DNA of 6,557 nt from Syntrophales bacterium (lineage in GTDB: Bacteria > Desulfobacterota > Syntrophia > Syntrophales > UBA2210). Position numbers and translations under genes: made by a program. This document shows positions 1-5,598 of the stretch, one piece after another. Location of the stretch: the NCBI GenBank assembly GCA_028715865.1, contig JAQUQY010000080.1:1-6557 (forward strand), in the 5' to 3' direction. Under the pieces are notes generated by a model. The model worked only from the letters and a program-made list of their open reading frames with translations. It did no database searches and had not been told where the DNA came from. Positions within the stretch are counted from its first letter, which is position 1. Each line of letters starts with the position of its first letter.

Positions 1-315
1 ACCCATGCGGTAGGTTCCGGCGCTGTGCCAGGCCATCCGGATAAAGAGAGGTCCATAGTGACCCCAGTCGGCCGGCCACCAGCCCTGAGAGTCGGTCATC
101 AGCGCATAGAGATCCTCCTTAAGGGCCGCCAGATCGAGTTTTTTGAATTCCTCAGCGTAGTTGAACGCCTCGCCCATGGGATTGCTCAGATTGGAGTGCT
201 GATGCAGAATCCTGAGGTTCAGCTGGCCCGGCCACCAGTCACGATTCGACGTGCCACTGCCGGAAATTGGTTTGCTGCTCCTTCCCGTTACCGGGCTCTT
301 ACTTTCTTCAGTCAT
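1..315 (-). CDS. katG: Catalase-peroxidase KatG, N-terminal part (cut by window edge)
   Basis: Bifunctional haem enzyme that breaks down hydrogen peroxide by catalase and peroxidase activity, in the cytoplasm. Translating the minus strand from the ATG at 315 gives 105 residues starting MTEESKSPVTG, without a signal peptide. They contain the family's N-terminal signatures: SNRDWWPGQLNL, ILHQHSNLSNPMGEAFNY and WWPADWGHYGPLFIRMAWHS. The last holds the distal haem-pocket residues Arg93, Trp96 and His97, spaced as the Arg104/Trp107/His108 trio of Mycobacterium tuberculosis KatG. This Trp also forms the Met-Tyr-Trp adduct; the Tyr and Met partners and the proximal His lie outside the window. The full protein is normally about 720-740 residues, so roughly 85% is missing because of the window boundary, not truncation. 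A strong ribosome binding site (AAAGGAG, 7 bases before ATG) supports the start. It lies downstream of cheR on the same strand, separated by 267 bp with terminator-like repeats, so it is probably transcribed separately. Confidence 0.97.
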   Translation of the reverse strand, partial: MTEESKSPVTGRSSKPISGSGTSNRDWWPGQLNLRILHQHSNLSNPMGEAFNYAEEFKKLDLAALKEDLYALMTDSQGWWPADWGHYGPLFIRMAWHSAGTYRMG

Positions 316-322
316 GATTTTT

Positions 323-329
323 CTCCTTT
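323..329 (-). promoter_or_regulatory. Ribosome binding site of katG
   Basis: On the minus strand AAAGGAG lies 7 bases upstream of the katG ATG. It is a near-consensus Shine-Dalgarno sequence and fixes the start codon at 315. Confidence 0.85.
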
Positions 330-364
330 CATAGTGAGAAGGGTTATTTTTCTATCCTGCCTCT

Positions 365-374
365 ATTCCGGAAT
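365..374. promoter_or_regulatory. Perfect 10-bp palindrome upstream of katG
   Basis: ATTCCGGAAT is a perfect palindrome in the AT-rich leader, 50 bp before the katG start codon. Its place fits an operator for a peroxide- or metal-responsive regulator, but it does not match the PerR or Fur box as I know them. A 10-bp palindrome can also occur by chance. I could not assign a convincing -35/-10 pair in this leader. Confidence 0.2.
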
Positions 375-489
375 GATTCTTGATTGAAAAATAAAAAACC
401 GCTCATCCTGCTTTTTTAACCATAGTTTTTATATGCCGCTGAGCTACGGGATAATAATATCAGTCAGGTCGCTTCAGGCAGTCGCGGCA

Positions 490-515
490 ATACCCGTAAA
501 ATTCAATTCGGGTAT
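490..515. repeat. Inverted repeat, 7-bp arms (ATACCCG / CGGGTAT)
   Basis: Arms at 490-496 and 509-515 are perfectly complementary around a 12-base AT-rich loop. It lies between cheR and katG and is followed 12 bases later by a second hairpin sharing the ACCCG/CGGGT core. No T-run follows on either strand, so it is not a typical intrinsic terminator by itself. Confidence 0.4.
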
Positions 516-525
516 CGGTAACGAC

Positions 526-544
526 AAAACCCGAGTTCCGGGTT
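526..544 (-). terminator. Terminator-like hairpin after cheR
   Basis: Arms AACCCG (528-533) and CGGGTT (539-544) pair perfectly around a 5-base loop. Read on the minus strand, the hairpin begins 38 bases past the cheR stop, and its 3' arm runs into TTTTG. The stem is only 6 bp and the T-run is 4, so it is a weak intrinsic terminator candidate. It would end the cheR transcript before katG. Confidence 0.4.
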
Positions 545-582
545 ATGTCCTTTGGTTCAAGGGACGTGGGAATGAGGAACTC

Positions 583-1386
583 TTAAACATTATAATGTCT
601 CTGGAAGATACCGGGATAATCTTCAACCATTCTCAGCTTCCGATCGTCAACTGTCATCTTCTCACCGCTTCCTATGATAAGGTAACCGCCTTCCTTCAAA
701 GCTCCGGCAATCCTGTTGACCGCACTCTCATGAAACTCATCTTTGTAATAGGTCAGCAAGTTGTTCCGCATGAAGATGATGTGATGTGACTCCCCTGTCA
801 GCAATGCACCGGTTAAATCATGAAGCCGCCATGAGATATTTCGCTTCAAATCCTCTGAAATACAATACCGCCCCTGATCAAATCGAAAAAATCTCTCCAG
901 CCAATTTTCCGGAATTTCTTTGCTGACATGGTCGCCATAAACTCCGGAGGCAGCCACAGCAAGATATTCCCGGTTGATATCCGTTGCCATTAAGGAGAGC
1001 GGTGGCAGCGGTCCTGATTCTTCTTCCATAATACGCCACAGAATTTTAAAGCTGTAAACTTCCTGGCCTAATGCACAACCGGCGGACCAAACCGTCACGA
1101 GAGAAGGATTCCTGGATACTATCCCGGGAATCAGCTTCTTTTTAAGATATTCCCATAGAGGTCTATCACGGAAAAAGCGGCTTACAGAAACCGTCATCAA
1201 TCGTTTCGACTCCAGTCGAATCTCGGGCTCTGATTTTATTTTCTCCAGATAATGTTCGGCATTCCGAGCGCCAAGCTGTTGCATATGTCGAACAAGCCTT
1301 TTGATTACCCCCTTTCTTACCTTGCGATAGCCCTGCCAGGAGTAGCCGTAATCATCAAGTAGTTTTCGGAATTGATCATCGTTCAT
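583..1386 (-). CDS. CheR-family SAM-dependent methyltransferase
   Basis: CheR enzymes transfer a methyl group from S-adenosylmethionine to glutamates of chemoreceptors; in this stand-alone copy the target is unknown. From ATG 1386 the protein has 267 residues, the usual CheR length. Residues 1-60 form the basic helical N-terminal domain (SWQGYRKVRKGVIKRL). Next come VSRFFRD (68-74), the SAM-binding loop VWSAGCALGQE (99-109), the acidic ATDIN motif (134-138), ISWRLHDL near 184-191, MRNNLLTYY (206-214; usually CRNVLIYF) and GGYLIIGSGE (233-242). The order matches the family throughout. The frame stays open to an ATG at 1572 (329 residues), but those 62 extra residues do not look like CheR and overlap the open frame of the divergent gene, so I prefer 1386 despite its weak RBS (AAGTGA, 10 bases away). 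No receptor, CheB, CheA or CheW gene is visible, so a role in classical chemotaxis is uncertain. Confidence 0.88.
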   Translation of the reverse strand: MNDDQFRKLLDDYGYSWQGYRKVRKGVIKRLVRHMQQLGARNAEHYLEKIKSEPEIRLESKRLMTVSVSRFFRDRPLWEYLKKKLIPGIVSRNPSLVTVWSAGCALGQEVYSFKILWRIMEEESGPLPPLSLMATDINREYLAVAASGVYGDHVSKEIPENWLERFFRFDQGRYCISEDLKRNISWRLHDLTGALLTGESHHIIFMRNNLLTYYKDEFHESAVNRIAGALKEGGYLIIGSGEKMTVDDRKLRMVEDYPGIFQRHYNV

Positions 1387-1631
1387 GATAGTAATTTCAC
1401 TTGGCCAGGAATAAATATTGTGGAGAAAGATAACACGCGGACGGACTGCCTTGACTTTAAATATACATAGGAAACTGTCTTCACGATTATTTTCCCGTCT
1501 CCAGTCCCATGGCGCTGAGGGAAATTCATCAGGCCACAACCCTGGTTTGCCTTCCCTGGAACGCTCCTCCATCTCTCTCCAGTTATTACAGATCAGTACC
1601 AGAAAAAAGAGTCGATGTGCAATCCCCGGTA

Positions 1632-2933
1632 ATGAACGATTCCCCCTGTCAACTCTGTAATGATCTCACCTTTAAAAGCGGTTGCCCAACCACAAGGCAT
1701 GATGTATCAAGTACTGGAAAAACGGATTTCGGCTGTCTATCAGCCCGGGATGATTCGCAGGTGGACCTTGCAAGAAGACATTTTATCGCTGGGATTGCTT
1801 CGGTAGCCGGTGTTTCCGCCCTGGACGGCTTTGGGTTTCTTGGAGCATCAGCGGGGGCGCGGTCCGTGGCTCGCGCGACAGACGACAATCCGAGTAGAAG
1901 ACTGGAAGATTACCCTCACATCATCGACGCGATCCCATCCAAAGACATGCATCGCCATTTTCCCCTGATTGTTGATGCCTGTGCTCATCCGGGAACAGAC
2001 TACCTGTTTAAAGTGCCTTTTATTATCGAACTGGAGGTTGCGAAGATCTGGAGAGAGTCTCGATTCGAGTGGGATGCCATATCGGCTGCGGGAGCTGCGG
2101 GACTACAGCAGTTGATGGCGGCAACGGCTCGTGAGTACGGTCTTACGGTTATCGAAAGCGCAGAGTTCGTGAAACTTAATGAGTGCATTGCCGAGTACCG
2201 GCAGGTGAGATCCCGGGCGGGTGCAACGCGCCAAAAGCTCTACCAGTTGGCAGAGTCGGGAACCGGTGTTATGCAGGTGCAGATTATCGATACAATGAAT
2301 CAACTGCGGGCAGAGCTTCGTGAGCTGGACGATCAGCGAGCTGGAGCGTACCAGGATCTGACATTAGCGCGAGGGGCATACCAGGAAAAGATTCGATCCA
2401 TGAGTGTTGATCAGCGGAAAAAAACGGATTCCAGGTTCGTTCCGGAACTGCATGTGCCTGCGGGTGTGAAGCACCTTGTCAAGGGAATACTTGAATGCAA
2501 GAAATTCTTCGGTGGTCCCGTGGAAATGAATGTATGGAGGGGGATCGCTGCTTACAACTCGGGACTGGCAAGAGTAAAAACATGGGGAGGATTGCCTTTC
2601 ATCGAGGAGACGGTCCACTTTACCAGGAATGTTGTTTCGGACCTGACCCGGGCGCTGGAAATGAAATATGCTTATTCGGTTGGCGATCCCGCTCTTATCG
2701 CAGAAACACGAATGCGCATCAGGTTAAAGGAACCTTATTTTATGTATGTCGTGAAAGTTGGTGACAATTTCTTCCGGATTCTTCGGGAGCATATCATGGA
2801 AAGGTATGATCTGACCTACTCGGAAGCGCTGCGGTACATACGTGATGAGCACGGCAACACGGTAAATCCTGACGACATGTCCATAATCTATCCGGACCAG
2901 CAATTCAGAATATATTTTCCTTGTACCTTGTAA
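1632..2933 (+). CDS. Tat-exported lytic transglycosylase, SLT domain with coiled-coil insertion and LysM-like C-terminus
   Basis: Lytic transglycosylases cleave the MurNAc-GlcNAc bond of peptidoglycan in the periplasm, leaving 1,6-anhydro ends. From ATG 1632 there are 433 residues. LARRHFIAG (residues 46-54), followed by a hydrophobic stretch, is a twin-arginine signal peptide. The SLT fold follows: WRESRF with presumed catalytic Glu142, then GAAGLQQLMAATAREYG (154-170; usually GLMQLMPATA). About 100 residues later come its remaining parts, GVKHLVKGIL (278-287), FFGG (292-295) and AAYNSGLARVKTWGG (306-320). The intervening piece (about 181-264) is rich in E, Q, R and L and looks helical or coiled-coil. 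Residues 371-430 (VVKVGDN ... NPDDMSIIYPDQQFRI) resemble a stretched LysM domain for glycan binding. The start is uncertain: GTG 1761 would put the Tat motif next to the N-terminus (390 residues), while ATG 1509 (474 residues) runs into the divergent gene's upstream region. No start has a good RBS. It stands alone, divergent from the CheR-like gene. Confidence 0.88.
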   Translation: MNDSPCQLCNDLTFKSGCPTTRHDVSSTGKTDFGCLSARDDSQVDLARRHFIAGIASVAGVSALDGFGFLGASAGARSVARATDDNPSRRLEDYPHIIDAIPSKDMHRHFPLIVDACAHPGTDYLFKVPFIIELEVAKIWRESRFEWDAISAAGAAGLQQLMAATAREYGLTVIESAEFVKLNECIAEYRQVRSRAGATRQKLYQLAESGTGVMQVQIIDTMNQLRAELRELDDQRAGAYQDLTLARGAYQEKIRSMSVDQRKKTDSRFVPELHVPAGVKHLVKGILECKKFFGGPVEMNVWRGIAAYNSGLARVKTWGGLPFIEETVHFTRNVVSDLTRALEMKYAYSVGDPALIAETRMRIRLKEPYFMYVVKVGDNFFRILREHIMERYDLTYSEALRYIRDEHGNTVNPDDMSIIYPDQQFRIYFPCTL

Positions 2934-3294
2934 CTCTTTAACTGACGCAAGGAATTATTCCTAGTCTTCATTCGTAACTCAACATTCGCGATCATTACTT
3001 GCGAATCTTAGACCGTTACACGGCACTAGTGGGAATGGCTATGCCCTGGAACTTGGACGGGTTGTCCAGCGAAGCTAATAATGATGGACGGACCGGGGAA
3101 ACGGGTCAGGTCCATAACTGACAAACGGGTGCTCTGACTTTGTAGGTTGGCTCAGCGCCTCCGATTATCAGAACGTCCGCGAAGGCGCGATAATGGCTTT
3201 TCTTGTTGAAGCCTTCCTCCTACCATGAATTTGTATAGACTGGTGTATAATCCGTTTTGGGATAGTGGTATTATTCATGGGAAAGCGGGAGGAC
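2934..3294. other. Non-coding or decayed stretch without recognisable gene
   Basis: No ORF here resembles a known protein. I see a near-palindrome AGGAAT-T-ATTCCT (2950-2962) and an inverted repeat ATTCGC/GCGAAT with an 11-base spacer (2984-3006), 50 bp past the transglycosylase stop. There is also a short hairpin TGGAC/GTCCA around 3054-3069 and GGACC/GGTCC arms flanking a GGGGAAACGGG core near 3089-3113. None has a T-run, so none is a clear terminator. A 36-codon open frame without a proper start (3118-3228, plus strand; contains FVGWLSASDYQNVREG) reads plausibly but is unrecognised. Together with the transposase remnant that follows, the stretch looks like eroded inserted DNA. Confidence 0.5.
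2984..3006. repeat. Inverted repeat ATTCGC / GCGAAT downstream of the transglycosylase
   Basis: Perfect 6-bp arms at 2984-2989 and 3001-3006 with an 11-base spacer. It could mark the transcript end of the transglycosylase gene, but no U-tract follows, so an intrinsic terminator is not supported. Confidence 0.25.
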
Positions 3295-3489
3295 TCAGTA
3301 CTTCCTGGGCGTTAGAGCCCTCACTCCAGTATGTCCGCAGGTGGTCCGGGTATCTTGGACAGGCCACAGGCGTTCATAAGGCAGCTGCCGCTTCCATGCC
3401 GTAATCTGGTTCGGGTGCACCTGACAACGCTGTGACAGCTCAACCACTGTCTGCTCCCCCAAATGATAATACGATGGTTCTCCGCTCAC
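3295..3489 (-). pseudogene. IS3-family transposase OrfA remnant (HTH part)
   Basis: Residues 11-36 of this 64-codon frame (GEQTVVELSQ, then VHPNQITAWKRQL, at 3382-3459) match the helix-turn-helix that IS3-family OrfA proteins use to bind their terminal repeats; compare the family pattern TIAELA...VHPNQITxWKxQL. The usual basic N-terminal segment is missing, and after residue 36 the frame (PYERLWPVQ...) no longer resembles a transposase. No OrfB/DDE integrase core, partner frame or convincing terminal repeat is visible. The GTG start is only the first possible start in the frame; the same frame runs back without a break to the TGA of the upstream secreted-protein gene, 9 bases away. I read this as a dead fragment of an old insertion, not an expressed protein. 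Confidence 0.7.
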
Positions 3490-3498
3490 CTCATCTTG

Positions 3499-5490
3499 TC
3501 ATGAGTCCAGTAACTCGCGCACCTTGTTGATGAGCAGTTCCGTTGGAGCACAATAAATATAGGCGCCGCGCACGGGCTGCCATTTTTTATCTACAATCCG
3601 TCCCAGCTTTTTGTGAAAGTAAACGAGCCGGTATTCCACTGCTTCGCTGTCTGCGTCGTGGTAAATAATATGTTCCACAACGGGCTCGCCAACCCCCGGA
3701 GACAAAGACAGTCCTCTCTGGTCGACAAAGGATTTCCCGAACCTGTTGTAACGCAGTTCAACGCTCACCCGCGCCACGCCCATCTCTTCAAGCTCCACGA
3801 GATCCGCTTCCGCCTCAATCACCATAGGACTGACCGGAGCAGCGAGCGTTACGGCCATCATATCACCCTTCCGCCATTGCGGCTCTGAGGGATACAGGTA
3901 TCCACCTCGCAGGCTCCACTGGGTTGCATATTCAAAGGTCTGGGCATCGTCGCCCATGCGGGCGTACGTTAAGGTCGCGGTCTGGCCGTTTTCTTCGAGA
4001 TACTTGCGATCGATGGTCCTTTCATCGATGAAGGGGCGCTCACCCTTTCGCGGTACCCGAATCTGAATCGTGGCATAGTTAACCATCTCTTTGAATATGT
4101 CATAGGCCTCGTTGTCGATAACAAAGCGCATTTCTCGCCGCTGAAAGAAGGGATCATCAAGGTTTACTTCTGTCACAACCTTGGGGTTGTCTTTGTACTT
4201 CTCGTACCAGGCGCCCACGTTGCCGGTCATGGTGTGCTGTTCGTAACGGGAAGTAATACCTGAAAGCGTAATTGAATATTTAGACTTTCGAGTAATTTCT
4301 TTCCTCTGAAACACGGTGTAGCGATAATGGTTCACCTTGGCCGCTTCTGCACGCCTCCCCTCTATGGTTTCCTGATCCGTCTCATCAGAGTCTGCGCCGA
4401 CGATCTCCTCCTCCAATGGTTGGCCGAGACGGCTCTGCATGTCGAAAAAAGACTCCAGGACCATCTTGCGAAGTGCGCTGTCAACGATTTCCTGATCTCT
4501 GTCCGGTATGTGGTCTATCTCTTCGAAGGTGATCGTTCCGGTTTCCGTCAGGAAATCCATCATCTGTTTTTGTTCCTCTTCCGTTATGGTCGTTGCTTTC
4601 CGGGTGCTTATATTGAATGGATTATACCACTTGGGGTTCCAGTATCGTTTACGGGTTGTTGTCTTGTCGCGCGCATACGTATACTCGCTTTCCAGCTCAT
4701 GATATTTCTCATAATCAAAAACAATTCGCACATCGTAGGAGGGAAGCTTAACCACGTATTTGAGGTCAAAGACAACAGAAATGTCCGTGGTGGGTTGTTC
4801 CAGGCTTTTGGCGAGCAGTTGGGCGCCATACTGATCAAGGCGTGCCGCTACGGCCACGGCCTGTCCTTCCATTACCGGCGCCTTGCCGCTGGTGACCAGC
4901 GTGGAGGTAAAGCCTTCATCCGTAAGAGTTGCTGAAATCACGTGAAAACTGTTACCCTCGGCGCCTCCTTCCAGGGGTACGGCACCCGTGAGTTTGGCTC
5001 CTTTAACCTTTTGCCCGAGCAACGACTGGGTTTCTTTCTGCTGTTCCTCCGTCAGACCATATTCAACAAGGAAATGGAGAATAGCGCCCTCTGTGCCACC
5101 CTCTTCCACGCTCTTGTCCGTTACGAACCGGACCATGGAAAACTTCGGCGTGCCATCGGGATGAATGCTGACGCGTGGATTAGCCGGCAAATATTGATAA
5201 TTATTTGACGTCACGGCCGAGTCGCCGGTGGCCTTGGGAAAACAGCGCACAGTAGTACCGTCTCCCAGTTTGATGTCAATGTGCCGGCCGTACTGTACCC
5301 CACCGACCTCTTTGACTGTCTTTGCAGGCGGCACGGTCAGGGAAGGCCGCAGCGTGGAAGGCTTCAACTGCGTTTCATGTACCTTTTTGTCAAGCTCTGT
5401 TCCGAATAATACGGGCTTGGCCTCAACACTCTGCATCCACAGGCACACAATGGCTGTAATAATTACTATCAGCGGGATTTTTTTAACCAT
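3499..5490 (-). CDS. Large exported protein of unknown function, complete member of a tandem paralog pair
   Basis: I do not recognise this 663-residue family. The ATG at 5490 is preceded by a purine-rich GGGGGTG 5 bases upstream. Residues 1-24 form a Sec signal peptide: KK, a hydrophobic core (IPLIVIITAIVCLW), then VEA before the probable cleavage site; the Cys in the core lacks a lipobox. Residues 60-260 are mostly predicted beta, with PRVSIHPDGTPKFSMVRFV (105-123) and two VFD(L/Y) strands (240-260). A Trp/Pro-rich patch (YWNPKWYNPF, 283-292) leads to a charged helical stretch (300-385) with an acidic linker (EEEIVGADSDETDQE). Residues 386-650 pair with the C-terminal region of the neighbouring upstream gene; in one block (424-479) I count 23 identities in 56 positions. 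No catalytic motif, transmembrane segment after the signal, or sorting signal is evident, so it is probably periplasmic or secreted. Likely co-transcribed with the upstream paralog. Confidence 0.85.
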   Translation of the reverse strand: MVKKIPLIVIITAIVCLWMQSVEAKPVLFGTELDKKVHETQLKPSTLRPSLTVPPAKTVKEVGGVQYGRHIDIKLGDGTTVRCFPKATGDSAVTSNNYQYLPANPRVSIHPDGTPKFSMVRFVTDKSVEEGGTEGAILHFLVEYGLTEEQQKETQSLLGQKVKGAKLTGAVPLEGGAEGNSFHVISATLTDEGFTSTLVTSGKAPVMEGQAVAVAARLDQYGAQLLAKSLEQPTTDISVVFDLKYVVKLPSYDVRIVFDYEKYHELESEYTYARDKTTTRKRYWNPKWYNPFNISTRKATTITEEEQKQMMDFLTETGTITFEEIDHIPDRDQEIVDSALRKMVLESFFDMQSRLGQPLEEEIVGADSDETDQETIEGRRAEAAKVNHYRYTVFQRKEITRKSKYSITLSGITSRYEQHTMTGNVGAWYEKYKDNPKVVTEVNLDDPFFQRREMRFVIDNEAYDIFKEMVNYATIQIRVPRKGERPFIDERTIDRKYLEENGQTATLTYARMGDDAQTFEYATQWSLRGGYLYPSEPQWRKGDMMAVTLAAPVSPMVIEAEADLVELEEMGVARVSVELRYNRFGKSFVDQRGLSLSPGVGEPVVEHIIYHDADSEAVEYRLVYFHKKLGRIVDKKWQPVRGAYIYCAPTELLINKVRELLDS

Positions 5491-5495
5491 GGTTA

Positions 5496-5502
5496 CACCC
5501 CC
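5496..5502 (-). promoter_or_regulatory. Ribosome binding site of the 663-aa exported protein
   Basis: GGGGGTG on the minus strand lies 5 bases before the ATG at 5490. An ATG just upstream (5504) opens into GGG GTG TAA and is closed at once, so 5490 is the supported start, and the signal peptide follows directly. Confidence 0.6.
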
Positions 5503-5523
5503 ATGTACGTTAATCTTTATCTT

Positions 5524-5589
5524 TTATCGACAGGTCGAGCACCCACATTGTGAACACTCATAAAGCCGCCCACCCGAACGGCTTTCCAT
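5524..5589 (-). CDS. Possible 21-residue Cys-rich peptide between the paralogs
   Basis: An ATG 9 bases after the stop of the upstream paralog opens a 21-codon frame ending in CSQCGCSTCR and a TAA, 33 bp before the start of the 663-aa gene. The spacing C-x2-C-x-C-x2-C is notable for so short a frame and would suit metal binding or a modified peptide, but neither is shown. Against it: there is no good Shine-Dalgarno (only GGAAT about 12 bases upstream), the frame is short enough to arise by chance, and its first codons overlap a GC-rich inverted repeat (5562-5585). Expression could still come from translational coupling to the upstream stop. I do not recognise a family. Confidence 0.2.
   Translation of the reverse strand: MESRSGGRLYECSQCGCSTCR
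5562..5585 (-). repeat. Inverted repeat AAAGCCG / CGGCTTT between the paralogs
   Basis: Perfect 7-bp arms (5562-5568 and 5579-5585) with a 10-base spacer, starting 13 bases after the stop of the upstream paralog. On the minus strand the 3' arm ends in only TTT followed by ATGAG, so it is at best a weak terminator. It might instead attenuate read-through or protect the 3' end of the upstream message. Confidence 0.4.
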
Positions 5590-5598
5590 TCGAGACTA

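Noticed and set aside
25..387. 120-codon plus-strand ORF
   Set aside because: Antisense to katG, whose residues are unmistakable on the minus strand.
436..447. GTAGCTCAGCGG on the minus strand, like the D-arm start of a tRNA
   Set aside because: No matching acceptor stem, anticodon arm or T-arm follows within tRNA distance.
433..789. 118-codon plus-strand ORF
   Set aside because: Partly antisense to the 3' end of the CheR-like gene and otherwise spanning the hairpins before katG; no family resemblance.
1451..1479. TTGACT as a -35 box for the transglycosylase
   Set aside because: No -10 hexamer at 16-18 bp; the nearby TATACAT is only 5 bases away.
3226..3275. TGTATAGACTGGTGTATAAT, considered as an IS terminal repeat or a promoter -10
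   Set aside because: No matching inverted copy at a plausible distance (only a 9-base chance match inside the 663-aa gene near 4618) and no -35 hexamer at proper spacing.
2934..3294. Group II intron or CRISPR array
   Set aside because: No domain V-like sequence or reverse transcriptase, and no regularly spaced direct repeats.
4327..4935. 202-codon plus-strand ORF antisense to the 663-aa gene
   Set aside because: The minus frame is a clear signal-peptide protein with a paralog; the plus product resembles nothing and has shadow-ORF composition.
5527..5538. TCGAC-AG-GTCGA inverted repeat as an operator
   Set aside because: Only 5-bp arms, within the possible small ORF and without a recognisable promoter beside it; too weak to call.
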